A DNA stretch of 55,314 bases from NCBI GenBank assembly GCA_900547825.1, contig URII01000011.1, positions 1-55,314 on the forward strand. The letters are read 5' to 3'. The position numbers and the translations under genes are program-made. This DNA is from an uncultured Porphyromonadaceae bacterium. Lineage in GTDB: Bacteria > Bacteroidota > Bacteroidia > Bacteroidales > Muribaculaceae. Under the pieces are notes generated by a model that saw nothing but the letters and a program-made list of their open reading frames with translations, searched no databases and had not been told where the DNA came from. This document shows, piece after piece, positions 25,258 through 35,092 of this stretch (position 1 is its first letter; each line of letters begins with the position of its first letter).

Positions 25258-26568
25258 ATGAAGATTCAGAAAATCATTGGCCGCGAGGTGCTCGATTCAC
25301 GCGGCAATCCTACTGTGGAAGTTGACGTAGTGCTCGAATCAGGTGCGCGCGGCCGCGCTTCAGTTCCCTCGGGTGCATCCACAGGCGAGAACGAAGCCCT
25401 CGAACTCCGCGACGGCGACAAGTCGCGCTACATGGGCAAAGGCGTGCTCAAAGCAGTGGCCAACGTGAACGGCCCGATAGCCGAAGCTCTCGTGGGCATG
25501 AGCGCCCTCGACCAGATAGCCGTTGACGAGAAGATGCTCGCCCTCGACGGCACTGAAACCAAATCGAACCTCGGCGCCAACGCCATACTCGGCGTTTCGC
25601 TCGCAGTGGCCAAGGCCGCAGCCGACTATCTCGACCTTCCCCTCTACAAATACATCGGCGGATGCAACACATATGCGCTCCCCGTGCCCATGATGAACAT
25701 CATCAACGGCGGCGCACACTCCGACGCCCCCATCTGCTTCCAGGAATTCATGATCCGTCCCATCGGCGCATGCTGCTTCAAGGAGGGTATCCGCATGGGC
25801 ACCGAAGTGTTCCACAACCTCAAGAAAGTGCTCCACGACCGCGGCCTCTCCACTGCCGTAGGTGACGAAGGCGGCTTCGCTCCCGCCCTCGACGGCACCG
25901 AGGACGCCCTCAACGTGATCCTCCAGGCCATCGAAAAGGCAGGCTATGTGCCCGGCAAGGACGTTACCATCGGCCTTGACTGCGCAAGCTCCGAGTTCTA
26001 CAAGGACGGTATCTACAACTATGCCGAACTCAACAACGGCACCAAGAAAGAGCCCAACGGCAAGAAATACACTTCCGAGCAGCAGGCTGAATACCTCAAG
26101 GGTCTTGTTGAGAAATATCCCATCGACTCCATCGAGGACGGTATGGCCGAAAACGACTGGGCCGGCTGGAAAGTGCTCACCGACCTCATCGGCGACCGTT
26201 GCCAGCTCGTGGGCGACGACCTGTTCGTAACCAACGTGAAATACCTCAAACGCGGTATCGAGGAAGGTTGCGCCAACTCTATCCTTGTAAAGGTTAACCA
26301 GATTGGCTCGCTCACCGAGACTCTCCGCGCCGTAGAACTCGCCCAGCGCAACGGTTACACTGCCGTGATCTCACACCGCTCAGGCGAAACAGAGGACGCT
26401 ACAATAGCCGACATAGCAGTGGCCACCAACGCCGGACAGATCAAGACCGGTTCGGCAAGCCGCTCCGACCGTATGGCCAAATACAACCAGCTCCTCCGCA
26501 TTCAGGAAGAACTTGGCGCCGACGCAGCCTACGGCTACGGCAAACGCACCAAAATGCCCCAGGCCTGA
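25258..26568 (+). CDS. eno: enolase (phosphopyruvate hydratase)
   Basis: Enolase turns 2-phosphoglycerate into phosphoenolpyruvate in glycolysis and works in reverse in gluconeogenesis. The 436-residue product has the standard length and all landmarks: IIGREVLDSRGNPTVEVDV at the start, GASTGENEALELRD with the mobile active-site loop, GDEGGFAP with the catalytic glutamate, SIEDGMAENDW with metal ligands, and the signature ILVKVNQIGSLTET followed by SHRSGETED. It is a single gene with its own promoter and a strong terminator. Codon use is that of a highly expressed gene. Confidence 0.98.
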   Translation: MKIQKIIGREVLDSRGNPTVEVDVVLESGARGRASVPSGASTGENEALELRDGDKSRYMGKGVLKAVANVNGPIAEALVGMSALDQIAVDEKMLALDGTETKSNLGANAILGVSLAVAKAAADYLDLPLYKYIGGCNTYALPVPMMNIINGGAHSDAPICFQEFMIRPIGACCFKEGIRMGTEVFHNLKKVLHDRGLSTAVGDEGGFAPALDGTEDALNVILQAIEKAGYVPGKDVTIGLDCASSEFYKDGIYNYAELNNGTKKEPNGKKYTSEQQAEYLKGLVEKYPIDSIEDGMAENDWAGWKVLTDLIGDRCQLVGDDLFVTNVKYLKRGIEEGCANSILVKVNQIGSLTETLRAVELAQRNGYTAVISHRSGETEDATIADIAVATNAGQIKTGSASRSDRMAKYNQLLRIQEELGADAAYGYGKRTKMPQA

Positions 26569-26600
26569 TCCCAAATCTTTAACACAACAATAAACGAAAT

Positions 26601-26640
26601 CAGGGCGCCCCTCAACTGGAGCGCCCTGATTGTTTTATTT
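26601..26640 (+). terminator. enolase terminator
   Basis: Arms cagggcgc (26601-26608) and gcgccctg (26621-26628) are followed by a T-rich tail (attgttttattt). The arms are identical to those of the hairpin after the rpmB operon. Confidence 0.9.
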
Positions 26641-26851
26641 AAGTCTCGCTATGTGAATGCTCCCTAATACGACCTCCTCTAAACTCAGTTTTTTGTATAA
26701 TCCGGGGTTATAATCGCAAAAATTTGTACCCTCGCATTCTGTTAACCGCAATTATTTGTATGCAAGCATGGTAAATGCGCTTCTGAGCATCCCCACATAA
26801 AGCATAAGATCAAAAAAAATAACCGGAGGGTGTGAAAAAAGCGGGGAGAAA
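26641..26851. other. non-coding stretch between enolase and the membrane-protein gene
   Basis: With the promoter and leader that follow, this is a gene-free region of over 300 bases. It is AT-rich and contains no ORF that I trust and no strong inverted repeat. Nothing else was recognised in it. Confidence 0.5.
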
Positions 26852-26883
26852 TTTGGTTTATAAAATAAACATGTTTATATTTG
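26852..26883 (+). promoter_or_regulatory. promoter of the membrane protein-regulator pair
   Basis: TTTG at 26852-26855 and TATATTTG at 26876-26883 are 20 bases apart. The leader to the start codon is about 95 bases and starts with a hairpin. Confidence 0.8.
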
Positions 26884-26894
26884 CATCGGATTAG

Positions 26895-26930
26895 AAGAGC
26901 TACATCGCGCGAGTCGGCTCTTTTATTTTC
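26895..26930 (+). promoter_or_regulatory. terminator-like hairpin in the 5' leader
   Basis: Arms aagagc (26895-26900) and gctctt (26917-26922) are followed by a T-rich tract (ttttattttc). It lies just after the expected start of transcription, before the coding region, as an attenuator would. Confidence 0.4.
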
Positions 26931-26983
26931 AAAATATGGTTTATAACATATAACTAATTTATCAACTTCAAACACAACCCAAA

Positions 26984-27616
26984 ATGGAAGACAGAAAACT
27001 CACCCCACAGCAGAGCATGGCTCTAATAACACAGATGATCGAATCAAGCCGGCAACGTGTCGCAATGCCAGACCTCCGCATCTCGATAATGTGGGCTTGC
27101 CTCACAATCATAACCGCGGCAATAGTATTGGTTGTCAGTCTTGTCAACTACAATCCCCTGATCAACATAGTGTGGTTTGCGATACCTGTGATCGGTATTC
27201 CCGCCAACCGTATCATGGCGAAAAAATCAGATGGCGAGAAGGGAGCCAAGACGGTCATTGACAAAATCAGCGACGGGCTATGGAAAATTGTAGGCGTCAT
27301 TGCCATAATTCTTTCCGTGATCTGCCTTATTTTCAATCTATGCGGCTATCCGCAGGCATGGCTGGCCATGTTCTATTATGCGTTCATCACAGTGGGGTTC
27401 GGAGCCGCTGTAACTGGCATAATACTGAAGGAGAACTCATATGTGTTCGGAGGCATATTCTCCATAATGGCAGGATTCATAGTCATAGTCCTCAACATCT
27501 GCATGATGCCGCTGCGCATAGTGTGGATGCTGCCACTGTACATGATCTGCTTTCTGCTGATGTTCATAGTTCCGGCTTTCATGATCCGTAAGAAACTTAA
27601 CGCAGCCAAACGATGA
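26984..27616 (+). CDS. small integral membrane protein
   Basis: A 210-residue protein with a cytoplasmic N-terminus (about 1-30, RKLTPQQSMALITQMIESSR). Membrane segments follow at about 33-55, 60-77, 100-122, 126-148, 151-172 and 178-200, the last ending in a basic tail. The start is fixed by the promoter and the conserved look of the N-terminus. It overlaps the winged-helix gene by four bases (ATGA). The pairing of such a membrane protein with a winged-helix regulator is one I have seen in Bacteroidota. The regulator may control this gene, or the membrane protein may sequester it. No enzyme motif is visible. Confidence 0.75.
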   Translation: MEDRKLTPQQSMALITQMIESSRQRVAMPDLRISIMWACLTIITAAIVLVVSLVNYNPLINIVWFAIPVIGIPANRIMAKKSDGEKGAKTVIDKISDGLWKIVGVIAIILSVICLIFNLCGYPQAWLAMFYYAFITVGFGAAVTGIILKENSYVFGGIFSIMAGFIVIVLNICMMPLRIVWMLPLYMICFLLMFIVPAFMIRKKLNAAKR

Positions 27617-27894
27617 AAGAACTGAACCCGCTGCTGCACTCACAGCTGAGATTAGCCGTGATGTCGATTCTGATGAATGTGGACGAGGCCGATTTTGTAT
27701 ACCTCCGCACCAAAACCGAATCGACAGCAGGCAACCTCAGCGTGCAGCTCGACAAACTTTCCGCCGCCGGCTATATCACCGTGGAGAAAGGTTTCGCCGG
27801 AAAGAAGCCGCGCACCCTATGCCGGATCACGCAGCAGGGGCGCCAAGCCTTTGAGGAATACGTCGACACCCTGAAACAATACATCGGACTATAA
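27613..27894 (+). CDS. winged-helix transcriptional regulator
   Basis: A 93-residue protein, one winged-helix domain: HSQLRLAVMSILMNVDEADF (helix 1), LRTKTESTAGNLSVQLDKLS (recognition helix) and the wing VEKGFAGKKPRTLCRIT, with a dimerising C-terminal helix (EEYVDTLKQYIGL). It belongs to the short MarR/ArsR-like regulators of the HTH_27/34 type. It overlaps the upstream membrane-protein gene and ends ten bases before the convergent tamL stop. Binding to the shared promoter at 26852-26883 is likely but not shown. Confidence 0.85.
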   Translation: MKELNPLLHSQLRLAVMSILMNVDEADFVYLRTKTESTAGNLSVQLDKLSAAGYITVEKGFAGKKPRTLCRITQQGRQAFEEYVDTLKQYIGL

Positions 27895-27904
27895 GTCCGG
27901 TGTA

Positions 27905-30220
27905 TCAGAATGGATAGCCTATGGCGAGGTGGAAGGCGAGCGACTTGCCGAACGACTCCATGTTGTAATAGCCGCTGCGAGAGGTTTTGTAAGGCGCATG
28001 GATACCGATACCGAGGTCGCCGCGGATCACCATCATGCCTATATCCACGCGGATACCTACCCCGGTGCCGAGTGCCAGATCCTTGAGGAACGACGAGGCT
28101 TTCAACTGTCCGCCGGGACGTTCGGGATCATCTTTCAGCAGCCACACATTGCCTGAGTCAAGGAACACAGCTCCATATACGGGTTTGAAGATCGGGAAAC
28201 GCAACTCAGTGTTAAGTTCGAACTTGAAAGTACCCGTCTGGTCGAAATAGCCGTTGGCCGTTCCCTTAGGTGGCTTGTAACTGCCGGGGCCGAGCGAACG
28301 CACAGTGAACGCACGCACGGAGTTGGCACCTCCCACATAGAACTGCTCGGCATAGGGCACTTGCGAGGAGTTGCCGTAGGCATGTGCGGCACCCACAGCC
28401 GCACGCGACACAAGCCATATGCCATGTGGGCCGAACTTACGGCCATATACCACCTGCGCGGTGCCTTTGACAAATTGCGACAGAGGGGTGTTGAACAGCT
28501 TCATATGGCCTGTTTCCTTGCCCATCGCACGCCACAGGGCCCAGCACAGGTTGCCCGCCTGCTGGAGTGTGAAGGTGATGTTGAGATTGTTGCGGCGCCT
28601 GTAAGTGCGGTCAAAATTGAAAGTATAGGATATCTGCGGTATGAACTGCGATTTGAAGCTTTCGGCCACAGCCTTGTTGTCAAGCATTATGGAGTCGAAC
28701 GCGGCAGTGGTGTGCATGAGCTTGGTATAGGTGAGCTTGAAAAGGTTGAGCGTGTTGGACACATGGCGCGACGACTGCCAGTCGTAGCTGAATGCCGTGT
28801 TGAACTGTCCGAGTTTGAAATAGTGCGGACGGTTGAGCAGATCGGCGCCGAGCGATATGCGGGTCCAGTTGAGCTCACGGCGGCGGCGCGGTATGAAGCG
28901 CGGAGCCAGAAGCCTCGGAAATGCGAGAGTGGTCTTGAGACCGAACTCATAGGAGTTGAACACCGACGATTTGCGTGCCTCACGCCCGGTCTGCCATTCA
29001 TAGCTTCCTGTAAGACTCACGTTGAACTGTTCGCCACCTCCAAATATATTGCGGTTGGTGACACCGAGCGTCACACCCGGGCCAAGGTAACTGTTGCTCT
29101 TGGACGTGACATTCACCTCTATATTGGCCTCCAACGGAGTATCGAACGTACAGGCCAGATCCACATTGACCGTGGGCTGCGAAGCCGTGGAGTCGCGCGT
29201 TATGGTCACGTCTATGCCGCTGAATATGCCGAGACGCGACAGATATGTCTGTGTGCGGTTGAGCGAGCGCACGCTTATATAGCGGCCTTTGCGCAGTGTC
29301 ACGCATTCGGGTATAAGCTCGCGGCGAAGGCGCGAAGGCTGCATCTGTATCACCATGCCGCGCGAGGTCATGAACGTGTCGGGTGTCCCTCCCCCCTGGT
29401 TTCTAAACACACGGGTAGTGACATTACCCACCACATAACGTTCCAAAGCGAACTTAGGCACATTGGAGGCAACTGCGAGTTTCAGAGCTATCTTGCCCTG
29501 CGTGATAGTGGAGTCGGCGAAATATTCTATATATTCGGGATTGAAATAATAGTACCCCTTGTTGCGCACAGCTGCAGCTATCTGACGGCGCTGCGACGCC
29601 AGCGAATCGGTGGAATAGCGCATTCCCGGCTTGAGATAGCGGCTGCGCATCACCACCGAATCTATAAGATGATAGAGGTGGCATGTGTCAGGGAGGGCGA
29701 TTATTGAATCGAGGGTATAGGCAGGCCCGGTGGTGATGTTGTAGCGGATTGAAGCCTTGCGCTTGTTCTTGCCCTGTACAAGCTCATAGGAGGCAGAGCC
29801 GGCAAAGAATCCGTTATTGTTAAGAATCTCGTCGATCATCTTCACACGCACTTCCGGACGCACGTCGCTTATCAGCACCGGCTGGGCCACAAGCTTCTCA
29901 TACAGCCAGTGTTTGAAGCCGTGGCCGGGATCGGTCCAATTGTTGTAGACCCACAGTCCGAGCGGAAACGGAATCCGGTAATAAGGCGATATGAGCACAT
30001 TGTTGGGCGGCACATTTATGGCGTCCTTGATCTCACCGTTCAGTCCTGAAGGCGCTTTCTGTCCGGGAGGAGTATTTATTTTCAAAGGTTTCACTCCCGT
30101 GTAGAGGATTTCGCCCGGTTCAAGCTTCTTGGTTGTGGAGCAGGATCCGAGGAGCGTCAGGGCCGCCAGAGCGGCCAGCAAAAAGGAGAGCGGATGCTTG
30201 ATGATGCGTAGGTCGTTCAT
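27905..30220 (-). CDS. tamL: lipidated TamA-type outer-membrane assembly protein (TamL)
   Basis: The product has 771 residues with a lipoprotein signal: lipobox LGSC with cysteine 27. POTRA-like domains span about 60-400, with sequences such as GKIALKLAVASNVPKFALE and SVRSLNRTQTYLSRLGIFSG. A C-terminal Omp85 barrel (about 410-771) contains YVGGANSVRAFTVRSLGPGS, with the VRGF-type motif, and ends LAIGYPF. A lipidated N-terminus on a TamA-like protein is the hallmark of TamL in Bacteroidota. It works with TamB to assemble or supply the outer membrane. Its ATG overlaps the tamB stop by four bases, so the two are co-translated. Confidence 0.88.
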   Translation of the reverse strand: MNDLRIIKHPLSFLLAALAALTLLGSCSTTKKLEPGEILYTGVKPLKINTPPGQKAPSGLNGEIKDAINVPPNNVLISPYYRIPFPLGLWVYNNWTDPGHGFKHWLYEKLVAQPVLISDVRPEVRVKMIDEILNNNGFFAGSASYELVQGKNKRKASIRYNITTGPAYTLDSIIALPDTCHLYHLIDSVVMRSRYLKPGMRYSTDSLASQRRQIAAAVRNKGYYYFNPEYIEYFADSTITQGKIALKLAVASNVPKFALERYVVGNVTTRVFRNQGGGTPDTFMTSRGMVIQMQPSRLRRELIPECVTLRKGRYISVRSLNRTQTYLSRLGIFSGIDVTITRDSTASQPTVNVDLACTFDTPLEANIEVNVTSKSNSYLGPGVTLGVTNRNIFGGGEQFNVSLTGSYEWQTGREARKSSVFNSYEFGLKTTLAFPRLLAPRFIPRRRRELNWTRISLGADLLNRPHYFKLGQFNTAFSYDWQSSRHVSNTLNLFKLTYTKLMHTTAAFDSIMLDNKAVAESFKSQFIPQISYTFNFDRTYRRRNNLNITFTLQQAGNLCWALWRAMGKETGHMKLFNTPLSQFVKGTAQVVYGRKFGPHGIWLVSRAAVGAAHAYGNSSQVPYAEQFYVGGANSVRAFTVRSLGPGSYKPPKGTANGYFDQTGTFKFELNTELRFPIFKPVYGAVFLDSGNVWLLKDDPERPGGQLKASSFLKDLALGTGVGIRVDIGMMVIRGDLGIGIHAPYKTSRSGYYNMESFGKSLAFHLAIGYPF

Positions 30221-33200
30221 TTTTTCTTTTTATGGCGCCAGTGAAACAATTGTTTGAGACTATGCAGTTTGCGTCGGTACACGAAGCCCACACCCGTCTG
30301 GGTCACTTCGCCCTCCACTATACTTTCGAAGCCCTGATGACGGAACACCTTGATATACATGGTGCCTTTTCGGTTCAGAAGATATTCGAAAGATATGTCG
30401 TTGATCAGGTTCTCGGAGAAATTCTCGTCAGTGTCGGCATCAGTGGAATAGTTGCCGCCCACCACTATCTTTATGCGATCGTTCATAAAGCTCTTTGAAA
30501 CTCTGTAGCTGTAGGATGTGGCTGTTGATGTCGAACCGTCGAGTGTGCGGTCATACTGGTCTATGCCGAAAGAGAGGTCAACTCCCTTCACATAGCTGGA
30601 AGCCCACGAGTTGAGCTGGCTTTCAAGGAACGAATACAGCGGATTGCCACCGAGGCTTGCATTGGCCGTAGTGCCCGCTCCGCTATACTTGTTGTAGAGC
30701 AGCATGTTCATGGCCTGATTGGCGCGCTGCTCGGCCGACATTCCGGCGAGCTGGTTCTCTATGGTGAGGTCGTCGGTCTCCAAGTCGAACACCACATCCA
30801 TGCGGTCAAGCGAACCGGTCACGGAAAGGAGCACACGGAAATCCACAAGGCGTGAATTCTGCCCTTCCTGCGTCACATTGGCTTTGAGAGGGTCGTAAGC
30901 GTGGATATTCAGCGTGGGATTCATCATGTCGCCGGTGAAAGCCACATAGCTTCCCTCACGGAATTTAAACTGCTTCTCGCCCATAAGCGGAGGCGAGTAG
31001 CGGGCGAATCCACCGTTGATGTTGAAGCGTCCGAACAGGCGTCCCGCATCCTCCGGACTCATGGAATAGTCCAGTTCGCCTGTGCCCTGTATCGACACCT
31101 TGTTCTTGCCGTCGGTGGAAAGATCCACGCTGACGGTGGTGTTCGACTCTATCCTCAGAGTGGCGTCAAGGGTCATTGACGAGGCGGGAATTATAGTGTC
31201 GGCCTTGGCCATGGCCAGGGAGTCGTTGAACTGGACGAAATGCACCATATCGGCCGTTGACTTGGACTGCAACGCGGATGTGGCGTCGGGCATGACATAG
31301 GTCACATTGGAGCCTGACAAAAGCGCCACATCGGCCTTGCATACAAGATTCGACACCGAACCCTTGACCGAAGCCTCGAGATCCACGAATGCCTTGCCGT
31401 AAACATCGGCTCCACGCGGACGGCTGCTGTTGACCAGAAGCATGTCGCTGCCGTCGGCGGTAATGTCCAGCCCCACATTGGAAAGATCGGATATATCGGC
31501 TGTGCCGTTGATAAACAGCGGATTCTTATTAAGTGTGCTTATGGAGAAGTTGGCCAATGTGACCTTATTGCTGTCAACACGGATCTTCTCGTCGCTTATG
31601 GCATAGCGGTTGCCTGTCATAGGCAGCCGCACCGCTGCCGAATCAAACGAAAGATAACCTGTGAACACGGGGTGCGAGGTCTCGCCCGTTATCTTCATGG
31701 TGCCGTTGAGAGTGCCCGAAAGCGAGGCTGTACCAGGAGGGAGGAACGGATTGGCCACCTCAAGCGGGAAACGTATCATGGAGAAATCAAGCGAGAACGG
31801 ATCGGACGACAGCGTGTCATTCAGCAGGCCGCCGATAGTGACCGTGCGCTGTCCGTTGACCCACATATCCGCATCGGCACGCAGGAAGCCTGTCTTGCGG
31901 TCAGTGGTGACATCGGTAAGTATACGGAATGTCCCCACCCTCTCGCGGCCATACTTGAAGTCAACAAGGCTTACATCACCTTTACCGGTAAGCGTGCCTT
32001 TTGCAAAATGCACACGCACATCGGCATTCAGGTCACCGGCCATAGGGGGTGCGAACGGGGAGATGGAAAGCCAGTCGGCAATATGTATGTCTCTGATCTG
32101 GGCCACAAGATCATCGGCCCCGCCATTTTCCGAAGGCTCGGTGAACACCCTCACATAGCTTGCACCGTCGCGCAGGGCCACATTGCCCTGGATCTGACGG
32201 GTGGTGAGATTGTAGCTCAGGAAGTTGTCGTCGTTGAGCTGCCACTCGCGGTAGGCTATGGTAGGGTTGAACGGCACCAATTTGGCCCTGAGTATGGAAT
32301 CGCCCAAAGTGACCATGGCTCCGAACTTGAAACCCTCCTTATTGTTGATGTTGCTCTGCGAGAGGAATGCCGACACACGGTCCTCGGCCACATAGCCGTT
32401 AAGACTCACATGCGCGAAATTATCGAATGTGCCGGGACGGTTGTCCATCATGGCCTGATAAACAAGATATTTGCCATTCTGGAATGCCGAGAGGCCGACG
32501 GTGTCAATGCGTGTAGATCCTATCTGGAGGGTCGAAGCCCCGGCATCGAATGCTATGAGCGAGTCGTTGCGCAGATCGAATGTGACACGCTCCACGCCTA
32601 TACCTTTGTCGGCAAGCACCGGAACGATCATATTGGATGTTCCCATGGAAAGGGCCACATCAAGCGGAGGAAGGGCTTCCTGCAAAGCAGGCACATCGAC
32701 ATGCTTGGTCTCCATCTGCCCCATCACAGCGGCCATTGCGTCCATGAACGCATTGCTCATGGAATCAAGCGGCACCGGAGTGGCGGCACGCAGGCTGAGG
32801 TCACCGTTAAGCACATCGAGACTTACGCCCTGTGCCCCCGACTGTGCATGCAGGTCGATGCGGGGGGTGGCGAACTCCATGCTGTCGTACATCCAGTCAA
32901 GATGTGTCAGCGACGCCGTGGCATTGAATGCCCCGGAGGAGAGATGGTAACGTCCGGACACATCTATCCCGGTGGAACCGTGACACTGCACGGCCATCAG
33001 TCCGAGAGCAGGCAGGTTGAGTTCATGAATAGTGCCGTTGAGCGATCCGTCAATCCGTCCGCTGTCCATTGCCGCATCAAACCCGAGGTCAAAATCAGCG
33101 TTGGGGTTATGGGATATTATCGATCCGTAGCCCTGACCGCTATGCAGCGTAGCCCTGATCACAGCATCGCTGTACTGCTGCCCCTGATATGTGACATCTA

Positions 33201-34953
33201 TGAGATTCACGTCGACATCCATCGTGGTATTGGCCGAAAGCGGATTGTAGCCGCGGCCCTTCACCGACACATCGGCGGTAACATTGCCCACGCCGGCCGA
33301 CGGCATGAACGAAGCCACAGGGAACTTCCTGGCATTGAGTTTCACATCATATCCCTCGCGGCGTCCGTTCCATTGTCCGGCAAGAGCCACATCGCCTTTG
33401 CCAGAAACTACCTTCACATCACCTTTCACAAGCATGGGCTGATAGTCGACAACGCCCTTCACTGTGAACGGGGCTAAAGCTATGCCACTGCTTTTAAGGC
33501 TCTTTCCGATAATTGGCGAAAGTGGAGCCGGATTTGACATAGAGCCGTCGATATTTATGCGTCCCCCTATTTTTTCAGGAACAAAAGGATAGTCCACCAC
33601 CCCTTTGGCCGAAACAGAAAGGCAACCGGGAATGCGCACATCCATGCGGTCCACTCTCAGGCGCGAGGCCACACCCTCTATGACGGCGTTCACCCATACG
33701 TCACGGTAACGCGGGAAACCGGCAAGCATCGGCCTCATGGCCGGCATGGCAAGGGTCACGTCGTTGAACGACAGGGATCCTTCGGCATCAAGCCCCATAG
33801 GCAAGTCGGGATCCGACATAATGTTGCCCAATGCCATACGGCCGTCCATCCTTAGTCGGGAATATCCCGTGAGTATATTGAAATCCTTGGCCTCCATGAC
33901 ACCTGAAACCATGGCGAATGTGCCGTGAGCGTTGAGCTCCAGTCCGCAACGCTCACGGGCGGCGAGACGCAGCAGCGGCACTGTTATGTCGGCCCCGCGG
34001 TTATAGAAATCGGCCACAAGCACATCCACATCCGTCACTTCAAGATAATTCATGTCAAGCCCTGGCAACGGACGTGCTCCGGCCACCCCGTAAAGGGCAT
34101 GGGGAGCGGAGAGATGCAGTGTATCGGCCCGAACCGTCCACATGGCGGTGTCCGCAGCCACAGCCAATGTATCGTCAGGAGCGGTATGGGCTGCGGGATT
34201 CGCGGCAAGCCATTCAGCCGACGGAGTGAGGTAAGCGGCTTTCACACCGGTCACATCAAGCTTGCGGGCCAGAACAGTACGGTCAGTTATATTTACATCG
34301 CCCCCTTTCAGCAAAGCACGGTCCACATGCGCCCCGAGAGTGTCGATGACAGGGAGCATCGACATGGAATAATCCACGTCCTCAAGCTCTATCTCACGGG
34401 CCATGATATGCAAAGGCTTTGAAGCCGCTGTGTCACGGGGAGTCACGGTGGGGTCGGGCTGCATTACAAGATTGACGCGGGCACCCCTCACAGCGGCCTT
34501 GCTTACATCGATGAAATCAAACGCCGTGGTAAGAGTGGCATAATCCAGGCCCAGACTGTCAACGCGGGCCGTAAGCCACATTATGGAATCGGAATTGTTG
34601 AACTGATAATATACCTTGGAGGCTTCAACTCCATGCACCGTTATATCCCCTTTAAGCAAGGGCATGACGTCAACCGACACACCGGCATGTGACACTACGG
34701 CCATTGTATCGCCCGAAGCAAGCACCACGCTCACATCATCAGCCCCGAGAGTCAGCGGGAACCCGAGCCTCACATATCCTACCTTTATATCCATTCCCGT
34801 GGCCTTGCAAACATGGGGAAGCGCCGCATCCTTTACGGCATTGAGCACCGGCGGCACATAAAGAAGCCCTACCACCGTAAGAGGAAGCAGGATCACGATA
34901 GCCACTATTACAATAAGGACAGTGCGCAGTATATGCCTGTGACGTGATGGCAT
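30217..34953 (-). CDS. tamB: TamB-like translocation and assembly protein
   Basis: The product has 1578 residues with one membrane helix at the N-terminus (about 7-32, TVLIVIVAIVILLPLTVVGL). A long repetitive beta-helical region of the AsmA/TamB type crosses the periplasm. The C-terminal DUF490 domain (about 1130-1500) includes GELDYSMSPEDAGRLFGRFN and GGFARYSPPL and interacts with the Omp85 partner. TamB-type proteins form a hydrophobic groove, and in other bacteria they help to move phospholipids to the outer membrane or assist barrel assembly. Length is in the usual upper range for Bacteroidota. It precedes tamL, which is the family's normal order here. Confidence 0.9.
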   Translation of the reverse strand: MPSRHRHILRTVLIVIVAIVILLPLTVVGLLYVPPVLNAVKDAALPHVCKATGMDIKVGYVRLGFPLTLGADDVSVVLASGDTMAVVSHAGVSVDVMPLLKGDITVHGVEASKVYYQFNNSDSIMWLTARVDSLGLDYATLTTAFDFIDVSKAAVRGARVNLVMQPDPTVTPRDTAASKPLHIMAREIELEDVDYSMSMLPVIDTLGAHVDRALLKGGDVNITDRTVLARKLDVTGVKAAYLTPSAEWLAANPAAHTAPDDTLAVAADTAMWTVRADTLHLSAPHALYGVAGARPLPGLDMNYLEVTDVDVLVADFYNRGADITVPLLRLAARERCGLELNAHGTFAMVSGVMEAKDFNILTGYSRLRMDGRMALGNIMSDPDLPMGLDAEGSLSFNDVTLAMPAMRPMLAGFPRYRDVWVNAVIEGVASRLRVDRMDVRIPGCLSVSAKGVVDYPFVPEKIGGRINIDGSMSNPAPLSPIIGKSLKSSGIALAPFTVKGVVDYQPMLVKGDVKVVSGKGDVALAGQWNGRREGYDVKLNARKFPVASFMPSAGVGNVTADVSVKGRGYNPLSANTTMDVDVNLIDVTYQGQQYSDAVIRATLHSGQGYGSIISHNPNADFDLGFDAAMDSGRIDGSLNGTIHELNLPALGLMAVQCHGSTGIDVSGRYHLSSGAFNATASLTHLDWMYDSMEFATPRIDLHAQSGAQGVSLDVLNGDLSLRAATPVPLDSMSNAFMDAMAAVMGQMETKHVDVPALQEALPPLDVALSMGTSNMIVPVLADKGIGVERVTFDLRNDSLIAFDAGASTLQIGSTRIDTVGLSAFQNGKYLVYQAMMDNRPGTFDNFAHVSLNGYVAEDRVSAFLSQSNINNKEGFKFGAMVTLGDSILRAKLVPFNPTIAYREWQLNDDNFLSYNLTTRQIQGNVALRDGASYVRVFTEPSENGGADDLVAQIRDIHIADWLSISPFAPPMAGDLNADVRVHFAKGTLTGKGDVSLVDFKYGRERVGTFRILTDVTTDRKTGFLRADADMWVNGQRTVTIGGLLNDTLSSDPFSLDFSMIRFPLEVANPFLPPGTASLSGTLNGTMKITGETSHPVFTGYLSFDSAAVRLPMTGNRYAISDEKIRVDSNKVTLANFSISTLNKNPLFINGTADISDLSNVGLDITADGSDMLLVNSSRPRGADVYGKAFVDLEASVKGSVSNLVCKADVALLSGSNVTYVMPDATSALQSKSTADMVHFVQFNDSLAMAKADTIIPASSMTLDATLRIESNTTVSVDLSTDGKNKVSIQGTGELDYSMSPEDAGRLFGRFNINGGFARYSPPLMGEKQFKFREGSYVAFTGDMMNPTLNIHAYDPLKANVTQEGQNSRLVDFRVLLSVTGSLDRMDVVFDLETDDLTIENQLAGMSAEQRANQAMNMLLYNKYSGAGTTANASLGGNPLYSFLESQLNSWASSYVKGVDLSFGIDQYDRTLDGSTSTATSYSYRVSKSFMNDRIKIVVGGNYSTDADTDENFSENLINDISFEYLLNRKGTMYIKVFRHQGFESIVEGEVTQTGVGFVYRRKLHSLKQLFHWRHKKKK

Positions 34954-35008
34954 GGAAAATCAAATTACGGATGAATTCAATAAATAGTTGAAGTTATTTT
35001 TAGAACCC

Positions 35009-35016
35009 TAAAGTTA
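35009..35016 (-). promoter_or_regulatory. possible -7 element upstream of tamB
   Basis: Minus-strand TAACTTTA differs from TAnnTTTG by the last base, 55 bases before the start codon. No clear -33 element. Confidence 0.3.
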
Positions 35017-35040
35017 GCTATTTTGTTCGTGCCTGCATAT

Positions 35041-35077
35041 AAAAACATCGCTCTCCATGTGCGGAGGGCGATGTTTT
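35041..35077 (-). terminator. terminator after the DUF308 gene
   Basis: Arms aaaacatcgc and gcgatgtttt, with inner ctcc/ggag, give a stem that on the minus strand ends in a T-tract. It lies about 15 bases past the DUF308 stop and separates that gene from tamB. Confidence 0.85.
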
Positions 35078-35092
35078 CATGTGATACCGGGC

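Noticed and set aside
28361..29707. 448-codon open frame antisense to tamL
   Set aside because: There is no domain signature, and the opposite strand encodes a clear Omp85 protein in full.
31672..33477. 601-codon open frame antisense to tamB on the plus strand
   Set aside because: It lies opposite a well-supported TamB coding region, has the biased composition of a complementary frame (many His, Arg, Gly) and no recognisable domain or promoter.
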